Source: Zoroaster sp. YZ-2022
Taxonomy: Eukaryota > Echinodermata > Asteroidea > Forcipulatida > Zoroasteridae
Direction: 5' to 3'
Assembly: GCA_029582265.1 (NCBI GenBank)
Contig: CM055837.1
Location: 14,526,777-14,590,776 of the forward strand
DNA length: 64,000 nt
Shown: piece by piece, positions 23,511-35,718 of the stretch
How the letters are laid out: the number at the start of each line of letters is the position of its first letter
How positions within the stretch are numbered: position 1 is the first letter of the stretch
Notes under the pieces: generated by a model
Seen by the model: the letters and a program-made list of their open reading frames with translations, nothing else
The model's database searches: none
What the model was told of the DNA's origin: nothing
Position numbers and translations under genes: made by a program

Positions 23511-25150
23511 ATTTCAGCCCACTTCAGCTTGAATGGTACCAGGCTCAGCAATTGCTTGGTGATCTTCAAACAGGGCTGCTCGTCTCATATGCTTGATGCT
23601 TGAGCAATTTCAGGAATGTGATTTATTGGGCATCTGTGAGTGAAATGGGAAATTCTTAAAGATGAATCCAACAATATTTTGATAATATTCCAGTTTCAAA
23701 ATATTGTATTTATAAAATTGCCTATCGAATCACGCCCCTTCATTTTGGAAAAACGAGTACAACTGTACACACAAATGCATTAAAAAACACCTAGGCCAAA
23801 TTTTATGGCACTGCCTATCAACTTGGAATTCCATGCTTACAATTGACACTTTCTGCAAGTTCAGGGTTAGTGCAAATTATTTGCGCTAATCGTGTATGTG
23901 GTGAATCATTAGTTAGGCAAGCACAGAATAAACTCGACATGAACATACACATACATACATGTACATGTACAAGCTACATGTAACACAAAGCACTTCATGT
24001 ACATTGTAGTTGTCAAACTCATAACCATACTCTTGTACAATACCCAAGAAGAATGATACATATAATTATAATTATTATTTTCCTGGGAGGGGGTGGCTTC
24101 CAGCACAATTACAATGTAGTTCAGGCATTGGGGGGGGGGACTATTTGATTGGGGGAGGGGACTATTTGATTGGGGGAGGGAAAGTTTAGGGGCTAAAGCA
24201 AGGAGGAGGGAGCTTGTTTTGAATGTATCTTGATTCAAAGAGAATAAGCATACTCATTGTACTGTCTCTTTAATTAATGGTAATGGTATAAATGCACACT
24301 ATTGGTAAATGTCTGAATGCATGGATCACACGTAATGAAAACAATTGTGAAAATGCATTCAGACATCTCACATTTGTGGTACATGTGCATGGAATGTTTT
24401 ATCTCATGGCCAGACGAAAATGCTGTTCGGGCAATTATTGTACTAAAATGATATCATCTCAGACAGACAAATTTCATGGGATATTTGATACGATCATCAA
24501 CTAACATGAAACATGGAAAAATTAGTAATCATTTTATGTCTTTTGAGATTTACTGTGTACATGTACATGTACATTGTACACAAAGTGAATGTACAGTACA
24601 TACATGTAGTACTAGTTGGTCTAGTGTCTAAGCAATGTCCTGAACAATGTAATGTACATACAGTATGTAATAAAAATAAAGTTTCCTTGAACATAACCTC
24701 TTCCACATTCCCACCATTGCCCAAACCACTGCTCCCATTATTGACCCACCATTGACCCCTTAAAGAATATATGTGCTCCCACGCACCAACTTGAGTCATC
24801 ATCACTTTCTGAGTGTGCTCTGGCCCAGGGTAGATCCAGGGTCTAAAAAAGGGGGGCACCCTGCCAAAAAGAGGAGGGGGAGACACTCAACATGCATGTA
24901 CTGGTAAATTTACCATACGTGCACAGCGATGACAAAGCGTGAGGGGAACATACCCTCCTTTGCCTCTTGGATCTGTCAATGTAATTGCACTATTTTCTCA
25001 TTAACAAAACATCCTAATTAGCTGAAACTTTCATACATGTAGGTTGGTTCTCAAAAAGGTTTTGAACAGTTTCACCCAAAAAAATTATTGGTATAAAGTT
25101 GATGTTTAAGTTTAAACTAGACGTGGGTGAACCATCAGCTGTGGGGAGAA
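23511..25150. other. Upstream of the PLEKHO-like gene, no gene recognised
   Basis: No clear TATA box was identified. (G)n-rich near-repeats lie at about 24130-24190. A 14-bp inverted repeat (ATGTCTGAATGCAT / ATGCATTCAGACAT) lies at about 24307-24366, and a hAT-like GGTAGATCCAGGGTCT scrap near 24829. Confidence 0.4.
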
Positions 25151-25162
25151 TGTGATAAACAC

Positions 25163-25690
25163 TAAGGTGCACGCATGAGATACAGTTCTCTCACACGCAG
25201 GTTATGTCTCCCAGACCACTAAGGCGCACACATGAGATACAGTTCTCTCACACGCAGGTTATGTCTCCCAGACCACTAAGGTGCACGCATGAGATACAGT
25301 TCTCTCACACGCAGGTTACATGTATGTCTCCCAGACCACTAAGGCGCACGCATGAGATACAGTTCTCTCACACGCAGGTTATGTCTCCCAGACCACTAAG
25401 GCGCACGCATGAGATACAGTTCTCTCACACGCAGGTTATGTCTCCCAGACCACTAAGGCGCACGCATGAGATACAGTTCTCTCACACGCAGGTTATGTCT
25501 CCCAGACCACTAAGGCGCACGCATGAGATACAGTTCTCTCACACGCAGGTTATGTCTCCCAGACCACTAAGGTGCACGCATGAGATACAGTTCTCTCACA
25601 CGCATGAGATACAGTTCTCTCACACGCATGAGATACAGTTCTCTCACACGCATGAGATACATGTAGTTCTCTCACACGCAGACTAAGTCT
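25163..25690. repeat. 57-bp tandem array with a 24-bp sub-array
   Basis: About seven units of 57 bp, each containing GCATGAGATACAGTTCTCTC and TATGTCTCCCAGACCACTAA, are followed by about four copies of a 24-bp piece (GCATGAGATACAGTTCTCTC plus ACAC). Because 57 is divisible by 3 the array stays open as a 160-codon frame of a 19-residue repeat. This is probably a by-product. Unit 3 carries an extra six bases making TACATGTA at 25317-25324. Confidence 0.95.
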
Positions 25691-25699
25691 CCCAGACTC

Positions 25700-27700
25700 C
25701 ACTGCTTCTTTTTGAGATCTTGCGCATCAGTCTGTGGAACAATATGTTATGAATGGCCCAAATCCATTGTTCTTGGAGAACTATGCTGTGGACTATGGTA
25801 GTACATGACCAGCACACTTCATGTGGGTAATAGACTCTGATTACACTGGTAAAACAGTTTCATCAATATTCCCTTTAAATACAAACTTGTATGTGTGATT
25901 CATAACAGTGATGTTACAGTCTTATAACCAAGGGTGTTTGTATGATTAAGCTTCAAAGCCTTAACTAACCACAAAAAAAATGCCTCTTTTAAAGATTACA
26001 ACGAGGAAAAAAAAAAGTTGACAAATGATTCTCCATTTCACAGCCATTCACAAATTACATGTATTATTATTTATTATTATTTTTTACCTCTGATACGTGT
26101 ACTCTGGGACAAAATGTAAGCAATTGACTAACTAATAGTCATAGTATTTAGCCAGCAATACCTTAAGTGTCTTCAGTGGACACCCTGTTTGACACCATGT
26201 TTTATTTGTAATACACAATAAGTTTAATATTGTACACCTTGTATTTCATTGGGACACCTTGTATAGCCAGTGACCATGTTTGACTAAACTGTCATGTACA
26301 AATATTATATTAAAATTTTGAAAATCACGATATAAATATGAAGAATTAATCTGTTTGAGTGCATAAAATATGATTCTTCATGACACAAGATAGCACTGTC
26401 ATCTGCATACATACATGTACACTCACACACCAAAGTTGCAACACACACCAAAGTTCAGTTTGGAGAACTGTGTTACAATAATTTATTTTATTTTATTTAC
26501 ACTACATTGTACTTAAGACTTCTTGAAAGTGCCTGTGTTTTGAAGTCAATGTTTTTTTTTACTGTTCTTGCTCGGAAATTATGTAATACACGATCGATGA
26601 AATCAGATTAAATGATCATCTCACCTGTTACTGTAAAGTGCTAATTTTAAGCATGTTGCAATACTTTTGGCCAGTGAGTGTACATGATGTACATGTGAAA
26701 CAAAGTATCCCCCCCAAAAAAAAATAAAGAAAAAATAATAGTTAAAGATAGAAAATGTATAGTATTTTTTATTCTGCCATTGTAATGCTGAATGAGCAGT
26801 GAAAATTATGTCACTAAACACATTTTTGTAGTATGCATTGTGTACCATCACAATAAATCTTTGAATGTGCTATCACTTTTGTGTTATAAATTGTAGGGAA
26901 GGTACTGTGTACAACAATGGTAATGTTTAAATAAAACTGCTTCAAGGATTAGTAAGCTTAGTTTTTTTTGAATCAAGGTCTATTAAACAACAAACCTGTG
27001 AAAGTTTCAGCTCAATGCGGTGTCTATATATTCGTCATGAGAAAAGTGTGAACAATTTGTACAGAAAACACTAGCAGCAAAAACTTACCATTGGAAGTCA
27101 AAGTAAATGTGCATACAATTTTTTTTCAATTTTTTTCCCCCTGAAATTCTGGTACACCTTAATTATTCAGAAATTGTTTACCAATGTTGTACCTTCCCTT
27201 GAATGCTTCCTGTTACATTGGACATAAATGTCACATACAGCTACATGGATGACACAAAAATGTCACACATTATAATAAGTTAGTTCACATACATGTACAT
27301 GTACTGTATAACTGTTCATAATATTTTCTTGATTTACATGTACTGTATAAATTAATTGTATATCAAGTAATCTGATGTTCTTTTATCCGTTACTTCCGGT
27401 CCAATCATGTACATGTAACTGTGGTCAATGTACTTCACAAGGTTGTGTGTATCACTTTTGCGTAAGATTTTCAGAATTTTAACTTCCTGTTTGGACTGGA
27501 TATCAAGTTCCATACAAATAGTGTATTTGGCAAAAATTCCCCATATTTTAAGTTCTTCACAGTTATTAAAACATTCAGGTCAGGTATATAGGCATTGAAG
27601 ATTTGTATTGTACATGCAGCTTCCTTAGCCACTCAATGCATACAACTATTCTGATCAATGTGTGACTGCAGCCACACCAGATCCACCATTAGAATCGGCT
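25700..27700. other. No gene recognised
   Basis: AT-rich. It contains an R1-like ATGTTGTACCTTCCC motif near 27183 and numerous TACATGTA sites. No inverted-repeat ends or tRNA heads were seen. Confidence 0.45.
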
Positions 27701-28199
27701 ATTGTGCCTACAATCCCGGCCAAATCTCGCTGGGCCCCCCGGCCCCCTGACAATGTTGGCTCTTATTGGGCGGTCTGTGCTCCGGCTGGAGATAACAACA
27801 TTGGTGGGGGAGCGGGGATAGGAGGCGGGACAACGTAGGGTATGTTTATTGTCACGTGTCCCAACTATTTTGGCCGGATTGTCTGAATTTTCTCTAGTTT
27901 ATTCACGGAGCCGTGACCAGACGCGGCAAACCGCAGTCTTTTGTCTTTGTCTCAAGGACAATACATTAAGGGACAAGGCAAGTGATGGTGTTGGTGATCA
28001 TCTCGTGATGATGATGATGCTAATGATGTAGGAGACGCTGGACGCCATCCTCATCCTCATTATCCTCATCATCTTCGCTACACTCCTCCTCAAAATCATC
28101 ATCCAATAATCAAAAAATAATCAATAAATAAACTAAACAATAAATAAATAAAAGTAATATTATTGTCGGTTTTGCGGACATAAATAAATGAACATTCTA

Positions 28200-28262
28200 C
28201 TTGGTTGGGATTCGAACATACGATCTCCGCATTTCAGATCATATGTCTTAACAGACCACCGT
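28200..28262 (-). mobile_element. tRNA-like SINE head
   Basis: On the minus strand, CACGGTGGTCTGTTAAGAC (A-box-like) is followed by GTTCGAATCCCAACC (B box). The acceptor arms do not pair, so it is not a functional tRNA. Confidence 0.55.
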
Positions 28263-28621
28263 GGCAACCTGCAAGCGCTCCCAGTTCGATACCCTTGGAC
28301 GATGCATGGCTGCAATGTGCTTGCGCCAAGAAAACACAGATGATCAGAACTTTATTGTAGGGTGCACCGACACGCTCACCATGCCATTTTGGTCCATAAG
28401 TTCCCAAAAAGAGAGTTTGTGTTCAACGCTGAAAAGCACATTAAGATACACAAACAACATACAACCCTCTTCAATTTGGTTTCATCCTCATTCCGTTATT
28501 TTGACGAAAATCTAACGGTGATCCATCGAAATCAAAAGAAAGGAAGGGAGGACTCTCCTTTATTGTTCAGTGGTGAACCGTGGTTACATTATCCATCGAC
28601 ATATGAATGGGACCTACCTGG

Positions 28622-28695
28622 TGTATACCACGGTGGTATAGTGGATAAGACACCTGTTGTAAAACGGGATCGTGGGTTCGAATCCCACCCGATTA
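28622..28695 (+). mobile_element. tRNA-like SINE head
   Basis: A box TGGTATAGTGG and B box GGTTCGAATCC at normal spacing, with a good T stem (GTGGG/CCCAC). Only about three acceptor pairs form, so this is a SINE or pseudo-tRNA rather than a working gene. Confidence 0.55.
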
Positions 28696-29204
28696 GAACA
28701 TTTGTATCTTTTTTTGTATAAAGAGTATAATTTATCACACGTTAGGGTAAAATCTACAATAATATTTTATCATTATTATAATTTTTCCCCAAATAATTTT
28801 CTTTAATTCAACCTTGATCTATTTCATGTTTGGGAAACAAAACCAAACACCCTCCAGAGAAAACTTAATAATACTACTGTAGTAATAAAATAAAAATAAA
28901 CTGAACAAAAAAAAAAATTCACAAAGACAGACAATAAGCGCATGGATAAAATGGGCATGTCGTCACATATTATACTAAAGGGAATTCAGACACCGGCCAA
29001 ATTGCCCCTTCTGCCCCTGACAATGTTGGCTCTTATTGGGCGGTCTGTGCTCCGGCTGGAGATAACAACATTGGTGGGGGGAGCGGGGGAGCAGGGGAGC
29101 AGGGAGCGGAGAGCGGGGACAATGTAGGGTATGTTTATTGTCACGTGTCCCAACTATTTTGGCCGGGATTGTAGATGCCATTATTCGCTTACTATTAAGA
29201 CCAT

Positions 29205-29395
29205 AGTGGCTGCAAGAAGCCACAAAGCAAACACCCATAGCAGCCGCAAGAAGCCACAAAGCAAACACTCATAGCGGCCGCAAGAAGCCACAAAGCAAAC
29301 ACTCATGGCGGCCGCAAGAAGCCACAAAGCAAGCACTCATGGCGGCCGCAAGAAGCCACAAAGCAAGCACTCATGGCGGCCGCAAGAAGCCACAG
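29205..29395. repeat. 34-bp tandem array, about 5.5 units
   Basis: The unit contains GGCCGCAAGAAGCCACAAAG and CAAACACTCATGGC. The array starts about 30 bp after the second 180-bp repeat. Confidence 0.95.
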
Positions 29396-29399
29396 ATTT

Positions 29400-31480
29400 C
29401 AACACCTTCCTGTGGCGCTGCTACATGTATGCACAAAACAAGATGTTTTAAATTTCACTGGCCTCACGTTTCACACCGGACTAACTTCAGCTCACTCTTG
29501 TGTACATGTATGTTGTTTGTATTCTGTCCCATTTTGCCTTTGAGAAAGAACCTGCTAATGTAGGTCCGAAATGCAAGGGCAATAACTACTATTTTGCATT
29601 TATACTAAATCTCTATTTATTTTAAATTTCCCCGATATTGTACTTTTTAACGATATGGCAGCAAAATCATTTAATTTACAATTAGCCTGATTAACTTGAT
29701 TACAATGTATAGATGTAAGGAATTCTGGCATCTAAACAATTCCAGCTTTACAGGCCTGGAATTTTACAGAGGAGAGGGTGACCATGACCTCTGTTGCCCT
29801 GGTCTTGGCTTTGGTGTCCCTAATGTTCCCACCGACATTCTGATATTCTAAATGGAAGCTAGTGCCCTTTACTCAGGAAAAGTGGTCTTGCCCTACAATA
29901 ATGAGATTCCAGGCCTGCAGTTACATGTACAGTACATGTATATATAATCCAATACAGTACCAAGCGATGCACAAATACATGTAGCAACAAGCCTGCTTCC
30001 TGTAATTAGTCAGGAAAATGCCTTATCAATCAATCATCTAGAACACATCACTGATTGCTGGATGTCTGCCATTCTTGCTCAACTGGCAATTTAATGTCCT
30101 TAATTACTGATTTATCATTTCAATGGGAAATTGATAATAACATGTACAGTACCGGTACTCCATGGTCAATCTTCTCCTACTTTGCTCAATCAACGCTCTG
30201 TCCTAATTGGTCACACATTTTTTGAGTATCAATGATCTGGTTCCTGATAAAGTCTTGTTCAGTAACAGCCAATGTGTATGACTTCACACTTACATGTACA
30301 TACATGTACACTGTACATGTATCTGCCAATTCACTATGAGGTTGGCGATTCATTGTTAACTTGGGGGGGGGGGGGGGTCATGACTGGTTAATAACTTTCA
30401 ATACAAAGAAAACTAAATTTGGCAGACATATGTCTTTCCCTTCTGTGCATAGGGGCTTCTATCAGTACCAGAATCATGCCTGAACTACTCTACATTGTAT
30501 GTATACATGTACATGTCCACATCTTCTTGGTCCTGGCCTCCCAGTGCGTAATCTACCAAATATACTAGGTTTTTTTAAATAGGATTTTAAGCAATAGGTT
30601 ATTATAGGTTTAAATACCAAATGCCAAAATATAGGCTTTTATAGGTTATTTCCCGTAAGTAACAAGTTTTTGGTAAATTGCCTACCTTCTGAGTATTTTT
30701 TGCAACAAAGTACATTACCCCATACCCTGTCCGGCAGAAAATCTAAGAGCAGTACATATGTACATGTACATGTATGTTACAGTTTAGCTACTGTTTTGGC
30801 TTCATCTCTTTATACTCGGAAGTAATTTTTCTTCAAAGCCATGAGGATTTTATGAGGAAGTTGAAAATGTGTTGCAGGAGATTAAAAATAAAGGTTTTTA
30901 TAGGTTAGGTTTTCGTAATAATAATAATAATAATAATGTGTGGACTTACATGTATATAGCGCACGTATCCACCAACTAAGTGGTGCACAATGTATGCACA
31001 ATGTACATGTATGCACAATGATGTACATGTATGTGTACATTGCAGGATATACCTCCTGGTACTGTATGACTACAGGGGTACAAGTTTCCAAGTTTTCTGT
31101 ATCAATCACAGAGTATTTACTCTAAAAATGACCTGGGCAACAGAGTCCATGGCCTCCTGAAATTCCATGCCTGCAATGTACACTCTATGTATGTACATTG
31201 GTAATAGGGATTAGAAAGCCAATTTTGTTAACTCAATCACTGGACCATTTTGTATACGTTGCATCATAGAATAATTTAAAGGGAAAGATTGTGACAATAT
31301 GCCGTAACTCATTGGTAATTTCAAAACACACGTAACAAGTGTGGTACAACTCATGTGTATGTAGTAAAGAGTTGATGGGAACTTGATAATTGTCATGTAT
31401 CATAAGATGAGTAAAATTAAAAAAATTACATGTAATTTACCAAATCAATTTTCACCTTCAGGAGATATTAATTCATGTCA
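29400..31480. other. No gene recognised
   Basis: Contains a G run at about 30363-30376, (TAA)n at about 30919-30938, and TTATAGGTT word repeats at about 30570-30645 and near 30897. No ends or coding signals were resolved. Confidence 0.45.
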
Positions 31481-32197
31481 GAATGAATTAGGGTTGGACG
31501 ATATCACGATAATATCAAAACAATACGATATTCAAAAAATGATTGGCTAAATCGGTTATGGTTTGAAGATATCGAAATATCGCCATCTTGACAATATTCC
31601 AAAAATATCGTTGATACCAAATTTATATCGCTCTCTTTAGTTAAAATATCACCGGAGTGATAAATTGTTTCCAAATTTCATGTCATTATATGGTAATATC
31701 AACGAAGTTACGGTACCGTGAAGAACTAAAAATAGTTCAAAATCATGCCACAGCACCGCCGCTCATGTTGCCACTACTTTCGTGCGTGGTCTTTTTTCGT
31801 GCACTGTGCTCCTGGTTGCCGTGTGGGACTTACATACATGTACATGTAACTAAAGGCTAGTCCTAGTATCACGTGGTACACTCTCCTGGAATAATCGTGC
31901 TGGTGTACATTGTGAGATTGTTCACGTTCAGCAGATGTCGGATACCAGGATAAAAGCGTAGATGGTGACCGCTGAACTGTGCGTGTGTTTATAAACCACA
32001 GGTTTGTTTATGGAAGTCACAGTGAGTTCATTTTATGAAATGTTTGTCGCACCGAGCAGCAAAAATCTAAGAACTTGGCTCATATTGAATTGAAGCGACT
32101 GTTTGGAGTAACTGTTCATTACTTACATGTACATGTATGTGTACATTGAATGTAACTTCTCTGTACAAATAGTTATTTCGGTGTGTAACGTCGTTAG

Positions 32198-32656
32198 CCC
32201 TAACCTTCCCAAATCCTCCAAAATCCTCTTTGCTAAAGTGAAGGATTTTGGAGGATTGAGGTTATTAGGCATACTTGCCTTTCCATGGTACATGTACATC
32301 CATGTTTGTTGTAGTGATTGCAAGGTCAGTGCTTGGGTCAGTTGACACTGTTTATTGCTCCATGCATGCAGGGAGGGTCCCTGGCCATGTACATGTACAT
32401 GTACATGTATCACAGATTAGAAACACATGTGTGCATACATGTCATGTGCTTGCTTTACTACTGAAGGATTTTGGAGGTTTGAGGTTATGTGTAAGCAAGT
32501 GGGCCTAGGGAGTTAGGAAGGATTCAGGTTATGTGTAAGCAAGTGGGCCTAGGGAGTTAGGAAGGATTCAGGTTATGTGTAAGCAAATGGGCCTAGGGAG
32601 TTAGGAAGGATTCAGGTTACATGTATGTGTAAGCAAGTGGGCCTTGGGAGTTAGGG
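32198..32656. mobile_element. TTAA MITE, CCCTAAC type (E), nested in the hAT element
   Basis: The ends are CCCTAACCTTCCC...GGGAGTTAGGG. The flanks TTAG (32194-32197) and TGCA (32657-32660) correspond to a single TTAA (38432-38435) in the uninserted paralogue. The interior has AATCCTCCAAAATCCTC words and a 44-bp tandem array. Confidence 0.85.
32483..32655. repeat. 44-bp tandem array, about 3.7 units
   Basis: The unit includes TAAGCAAGTGGGCCTAGGGA and GTTAGGAAGGATTCAG. One junction has TACATGTA (32618-32625) where the others have TA. Confidence 0.95.
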
Positions 32657-33123
32657 TGCATGTCTGATACATACATTTTTTCACGTATTTAAAAAATCCG
32701 CGTATTGAGACAATAATATCGTATATCGCCAATATCATGGGTGTCGATAATCGACGATAATTCAATATCGTCACCCCTAGAATGAATACAAAAAAACCCC
32801 TGTATTTTCACTAGTTTCTCATTAAAGGTACAATGGAAGAGCTGGAACTTCATCTTTTTGTGTGTTGCATAGAACATGAATAAATCTCTTAATTATTACA
32901 AAGTACATGGGTACAAAGGGAAGTACAACTAAATTACCAGATTATCAAATTAAAAACATTTTGAAACATAAAAACATTTTGAAAACATTAAATTTTATGT
33001 TGTTTTCTCAAAAAACATGAGCAGCTTCTCTGATAAAACTTTCACAATAAATTTCTTAAAAACTAGAAGGTTGAAATGAACATACGATAGCAAAAACTGA
33101 TGTTGTATGTACCTTCCTTTTAA

Positions 33124-33743
33124 AAGGACAATATCATCACAATCAGAGCAGCCTTTCAACAGGGCATGTAATCAGTGTCCTAGTTTAAGATGAACACAGT
33201 GACTGAAAATTACTGGCTCAGCAACATTAATAAGACCATATCCTGTGGGGTATAATCTTGGGCGATATCGATTTTTTTCATGCACGATATACATGTATCG
33301 GCAAACATATATCGCGATTTTCAATAATATCGCGATTATTTTTTCATTCATGCATGATTGCTTTAGAGCCGATAACCACAGGTATATACCCCTGTACAAG
33401 CGTCACAATAAATCGCAAATTCGTTTGCAGAGCGTGTATGTACTTCTGAAGTAGTTTGCTTTTGTTTCTCACTTCCAAAAGCTGAAAAGACTGTTCTAAT
33501 TTCCATGTTTCCATGGAATTTCTGACCTGACTCACAATGGCAATTTTTTTTTAATCGCGATTTGCCGATATGCCGATAACTTAAAAAGGTTCTCGATATT
33601 ATAATTGAATAAAAAAGGTATCGCGATATTTGATATTATCGTGTTATCGCCCAAGCTTAGTGGGGTATTATTTTCAGTCACTGAGTTAATCTAAAACTAG
33701 TACTCCGATTCCATGACCTATTGATCGTGATGATATTGTCCCT
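33124..33743. mobile_element. TTAA MITE, AAGGACA type (F1)
   Basis: The left flank is TTAA (33120-33123) and the right flank is degraded to TGGA. The ends are AAGGACAATATCATCAC and GTGATGATATTGTCCCT. A second copy lies at 35150-35718. F1 is interrupted by the hAT MITE at 33253-33659. Confidence 0.75.
33253..33659. mobile_element. hAT MITE with ATCGCGATA words, nested in F1
   Basis: The perfect 8-bp duplication GTGGGGTA lies at 33245-33252 and 33660-33667. The ends are TAATCTTGGGCGATA and its counterpart TAAGCTTGGGCGATAA. The interior is made of ATATCGCGATT-like words. A related left half starts at 43465. Confidence 0.9.
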
Positions 33744-33753
33744 TGGACACATA

Positions 33754-34090
33754 CTACTCAAAACAATTTAGGGAACACCGGAATAATCTCAGTTAAAGCA
33801 AGATCATTTATTTCAGATAAACACAATGTTTCACAGAATTGATGAGAAACAACTGCACAATGAAACTGATGATAAAGGATGCATGTAGTGATTACACATT
33901 TCATGACATGACTACTGAAAGAGAGAGGGGGTTGCAAATGAAAATCCCGGTTCATGGAACATTTCAAACCTATTTTATGTTAAAAATCCGGTGTTCCCTA
34001 AATTGTTTTGAGTAGTATATTTCATGGAACATTTCAAACCTATTTTATGTTAAAAATCCGGTGTTCCCTAAATTGTTTTGAGTAGTATAT
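33754..34090. mobile_element. Tc1/mariner-type MITE with duplicated right end
   Basis: TA flanks (33752-33753 and 34016-34017) and long inverted ends, CTACTCAAAACAATTTAGGG and so on, at 33754 and 34015. The last 70 bp (33951-34020) are repeated in tandem at 34021-34090. Confidence 0.85.
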
Positions 34091-34260
34091 TTCAACAAAG
34101 GTGTATACTGGCTTAATACAGTCGATATAATACAGATAAATGTCATCGAAACATGCACATCTTTTATGATTTGATTCACTAAAAAATAAAATACACAAAA
34201 CCACAGCATGACAGTTTTGTTTTGAATACATGTTACCAATGTTTTACAAACTTTAGTTAA

Positions 34261-35145
34261 AGGTCTATGAAATAGGGTTTTTTCATTGTATACAATGAAG
34301 TATGTCTACTGGAACATATATTTGTCATTTGTAAATTTTTCCCCTCACGTTTACACCATAAAAATATTAATTTTTAAATTTAGGGGGTGCTTTTCGACAC
34401 GCCCATATCCCCTCATTAACATAAAATTTGTGACATACACTTAGGCGATTCCCGATCCGCGATCCACAGCACTTGCCCAAGTATGCGTCGTATTACAATG
34501 CACCAATGTTTTGAACGGGGCCTTGACAGCCAGTTCGGTATGGCTTATAAGGCCATGCTGCTACCAGATGCAATTCCAACGATATTCCCGCTAAGTAGGA
34601 AGGCTCCAACGAAGAAGAGAGGTGCTTTTTAAAGCGAGAAAGACTCAGGGTATGTGGCCATTTAGTTATACTCCCATGCATGACCCAGTCCACTTCCGTG
34701 CAAACGACATTCAGTGTTCACGGCATGAAAACATGCCATGATTTTCCGCATTAATAAAAACATCGTGTATGATTTTATATCCTGGCAAGACAAACATAAA
34801 AACATTAAACCTTTCTCATTATGCCTGTGCTTGTTTTGAGTTTTTTAAATGATCAGAACTTTGACTCAACTGTTTCTGTTATTTCATAAAATAACACCGT
34901 AATGTTAGCATTGCCTTCGGTGTGTGTTCCGACCACATGATGGGGGCTTGCGCTGCGTAGAAATTCTCTGCCTTTGTGTACGTCACGAACGTTTCGTTAA
35001 AACTTTGGGGGTCAATTTTTGATTATTAGATAAGCCATTAATAATCCACTCGATTAAAAAACATTTAAAATTGTTTTTAATTCATGCCAATCAATGTAAC
35101 ATCACCAAGAAATAAAGTTTGGTAAATACACTCTTCACAGGACCT
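34261..35145. mobile_element. Kolobok-like TTAA element, internally deleted
   Basis: Flanked by TTAA (34257-34260 and 35146-35149). The ends AGGTCTATGAA and TTCACAGGACCT match as short inverted repeats. It contains the second half of a THAP domain. THAP plus a TTAA target is the Kolobok combination, though a P-like element cannot be excluded. The right TTAA is shared with element F2. Confidence 0.65.
34483..34632 (+). pseudogene. THAP zinc-finger C-terminal half
   Basis: A 50-codon frame with CFERGL, then LLPDAIPTIFP and a basic KKRGAF end. These match the ...CFER...LxPDAVPTIF end of THAP domains, which bind DNA through a C2CH zinc site. The N-terminal Cys pair and any transposase body are missing. 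Confidence 0.6.
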
Positions 35146-35149
35146 TTAA

Positions 35150-35718
35150 AAGGACAGTATCGTCATGATCAGAGCAGACTTTCAACAGGGCATGGAATCA
35201 GTGATTAAAATGAACAGAGTGACTGACAATTACTGGCTCATTTATGCAGCAGTAACAGTAATATGACCTTATCATGTGGGGAATTATTTTCAGTCACTCC
35301 GATTCCATGCCCTGCATGATCGTGATTAAAAAAAAAAAAAAAAATTAATTTTTTTTTACGCAAATTCGCCCCACACAAGGCCAATGGCCACTCCAAGGTG
35401 GGGGCTACTACATGTAAGTCATTGAGTTGTTACAACGACTCCACACTGAAGAAACCAGCCCCTCGCACCGAAACAAGACAAGTTAATAACCAGCCTCTTC
35501 ACGGTGCGAATAGGACTGGGAGGGGTAACTAGTCCGGAACAAGGCAGTTGATTAACTGCCTCTGCCCCTATAAGCAATTATGGTAAAGTGTCTTGCTCAA
35601 GGACACAAGTGTCACGGTCGGGATTCGAACCCACATTCTGCTGCTAACACCAGAACTTGAGTCCGGTAAGCTAGACCGCTCGGCCACGACACTCCACAAA
35701 TGTGATGGTAGTGTCCCT
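35150..35718. mobile_element. TTAA MITE, AAGGACA type (F2)
   Basis: Flanked by TTAA (35146-35149 and 35719-35722). The ends are AAGGACAGTATCGTCATGATCA...GTGTCCCT (only the outer bases pair well). It matches F1 but lacks the hAT MITE, showing GTGGGGAATTATTTTC at the target. It is interrupted by the SINE at 35370-35696. Confidence 0.75.
35370..35696 (-). mobile_element. tRNA-Leu-like SINE (family A), copy 2
   Basis: Read on the minus strand: A box TGGCCGAGCGG, B box GGTTCGAATCC, the same body as 2699-3000, then an extra GGCCATTGGCCTTGTGTGGG tail and an A/T-rich run at the insertion end. Confidence 0.85.

Larger units (their letters stand above)
27708..29176. repeat. Direct repeats of about 180 bp flanking about 1.1 kb
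   Basis: 27711-27888 and 28993-29171 are near-identical in the same orientation, sharing GACAATGTTGGCTCTTATTG and GTCACGTGTCCCAACTATTT. Each begins near CCGGCCAAA and ends near TTTTGGCCGG. The outermost ends CTACAATCCCGGCCAAA and TTTGGCCGGGATTGTAG are inverted repeats. It could be a DNA element with doubled ends or a miniature terminal-repeat element. No primer-binding site was recognised. Confidence 0.6.
31489..32779. mobile_element. hAT element, non-autonomous, 1291 bp
   Basis: The perfect 8-bp duplication GAATGAAT lies at 31481-31488 and 32780-32787. The ends are TAGGGTTGGACGATATCAC and its counterpart TAGGGGTGACGATATTG. ATCGATA-type words fill both flanks. It hosts the TTAA MITE at 32198-32656. 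Its right third recurs without that MITE at 38300-38567. No transposase frame was found. Confidence 0.9.

Noticed and set aside
25204..25686. 160-codon repeat ORF as a protein gene
   Set aside because: It follows from a 57-bp tandem unit divisible by three, with no start context or flanking exons.
28622..28695. Functional tRNA gene
   Set aside because: A and B boxes and T stem are good, but the acceptor stem has only about three pairs. It is a SINE or pseudo-tRNA.
29204..29395. CRISPR-like direct repeats
   Set aside because: Units are contiguous with no unique spacers, in an animal genome. It is a simple tandem array.
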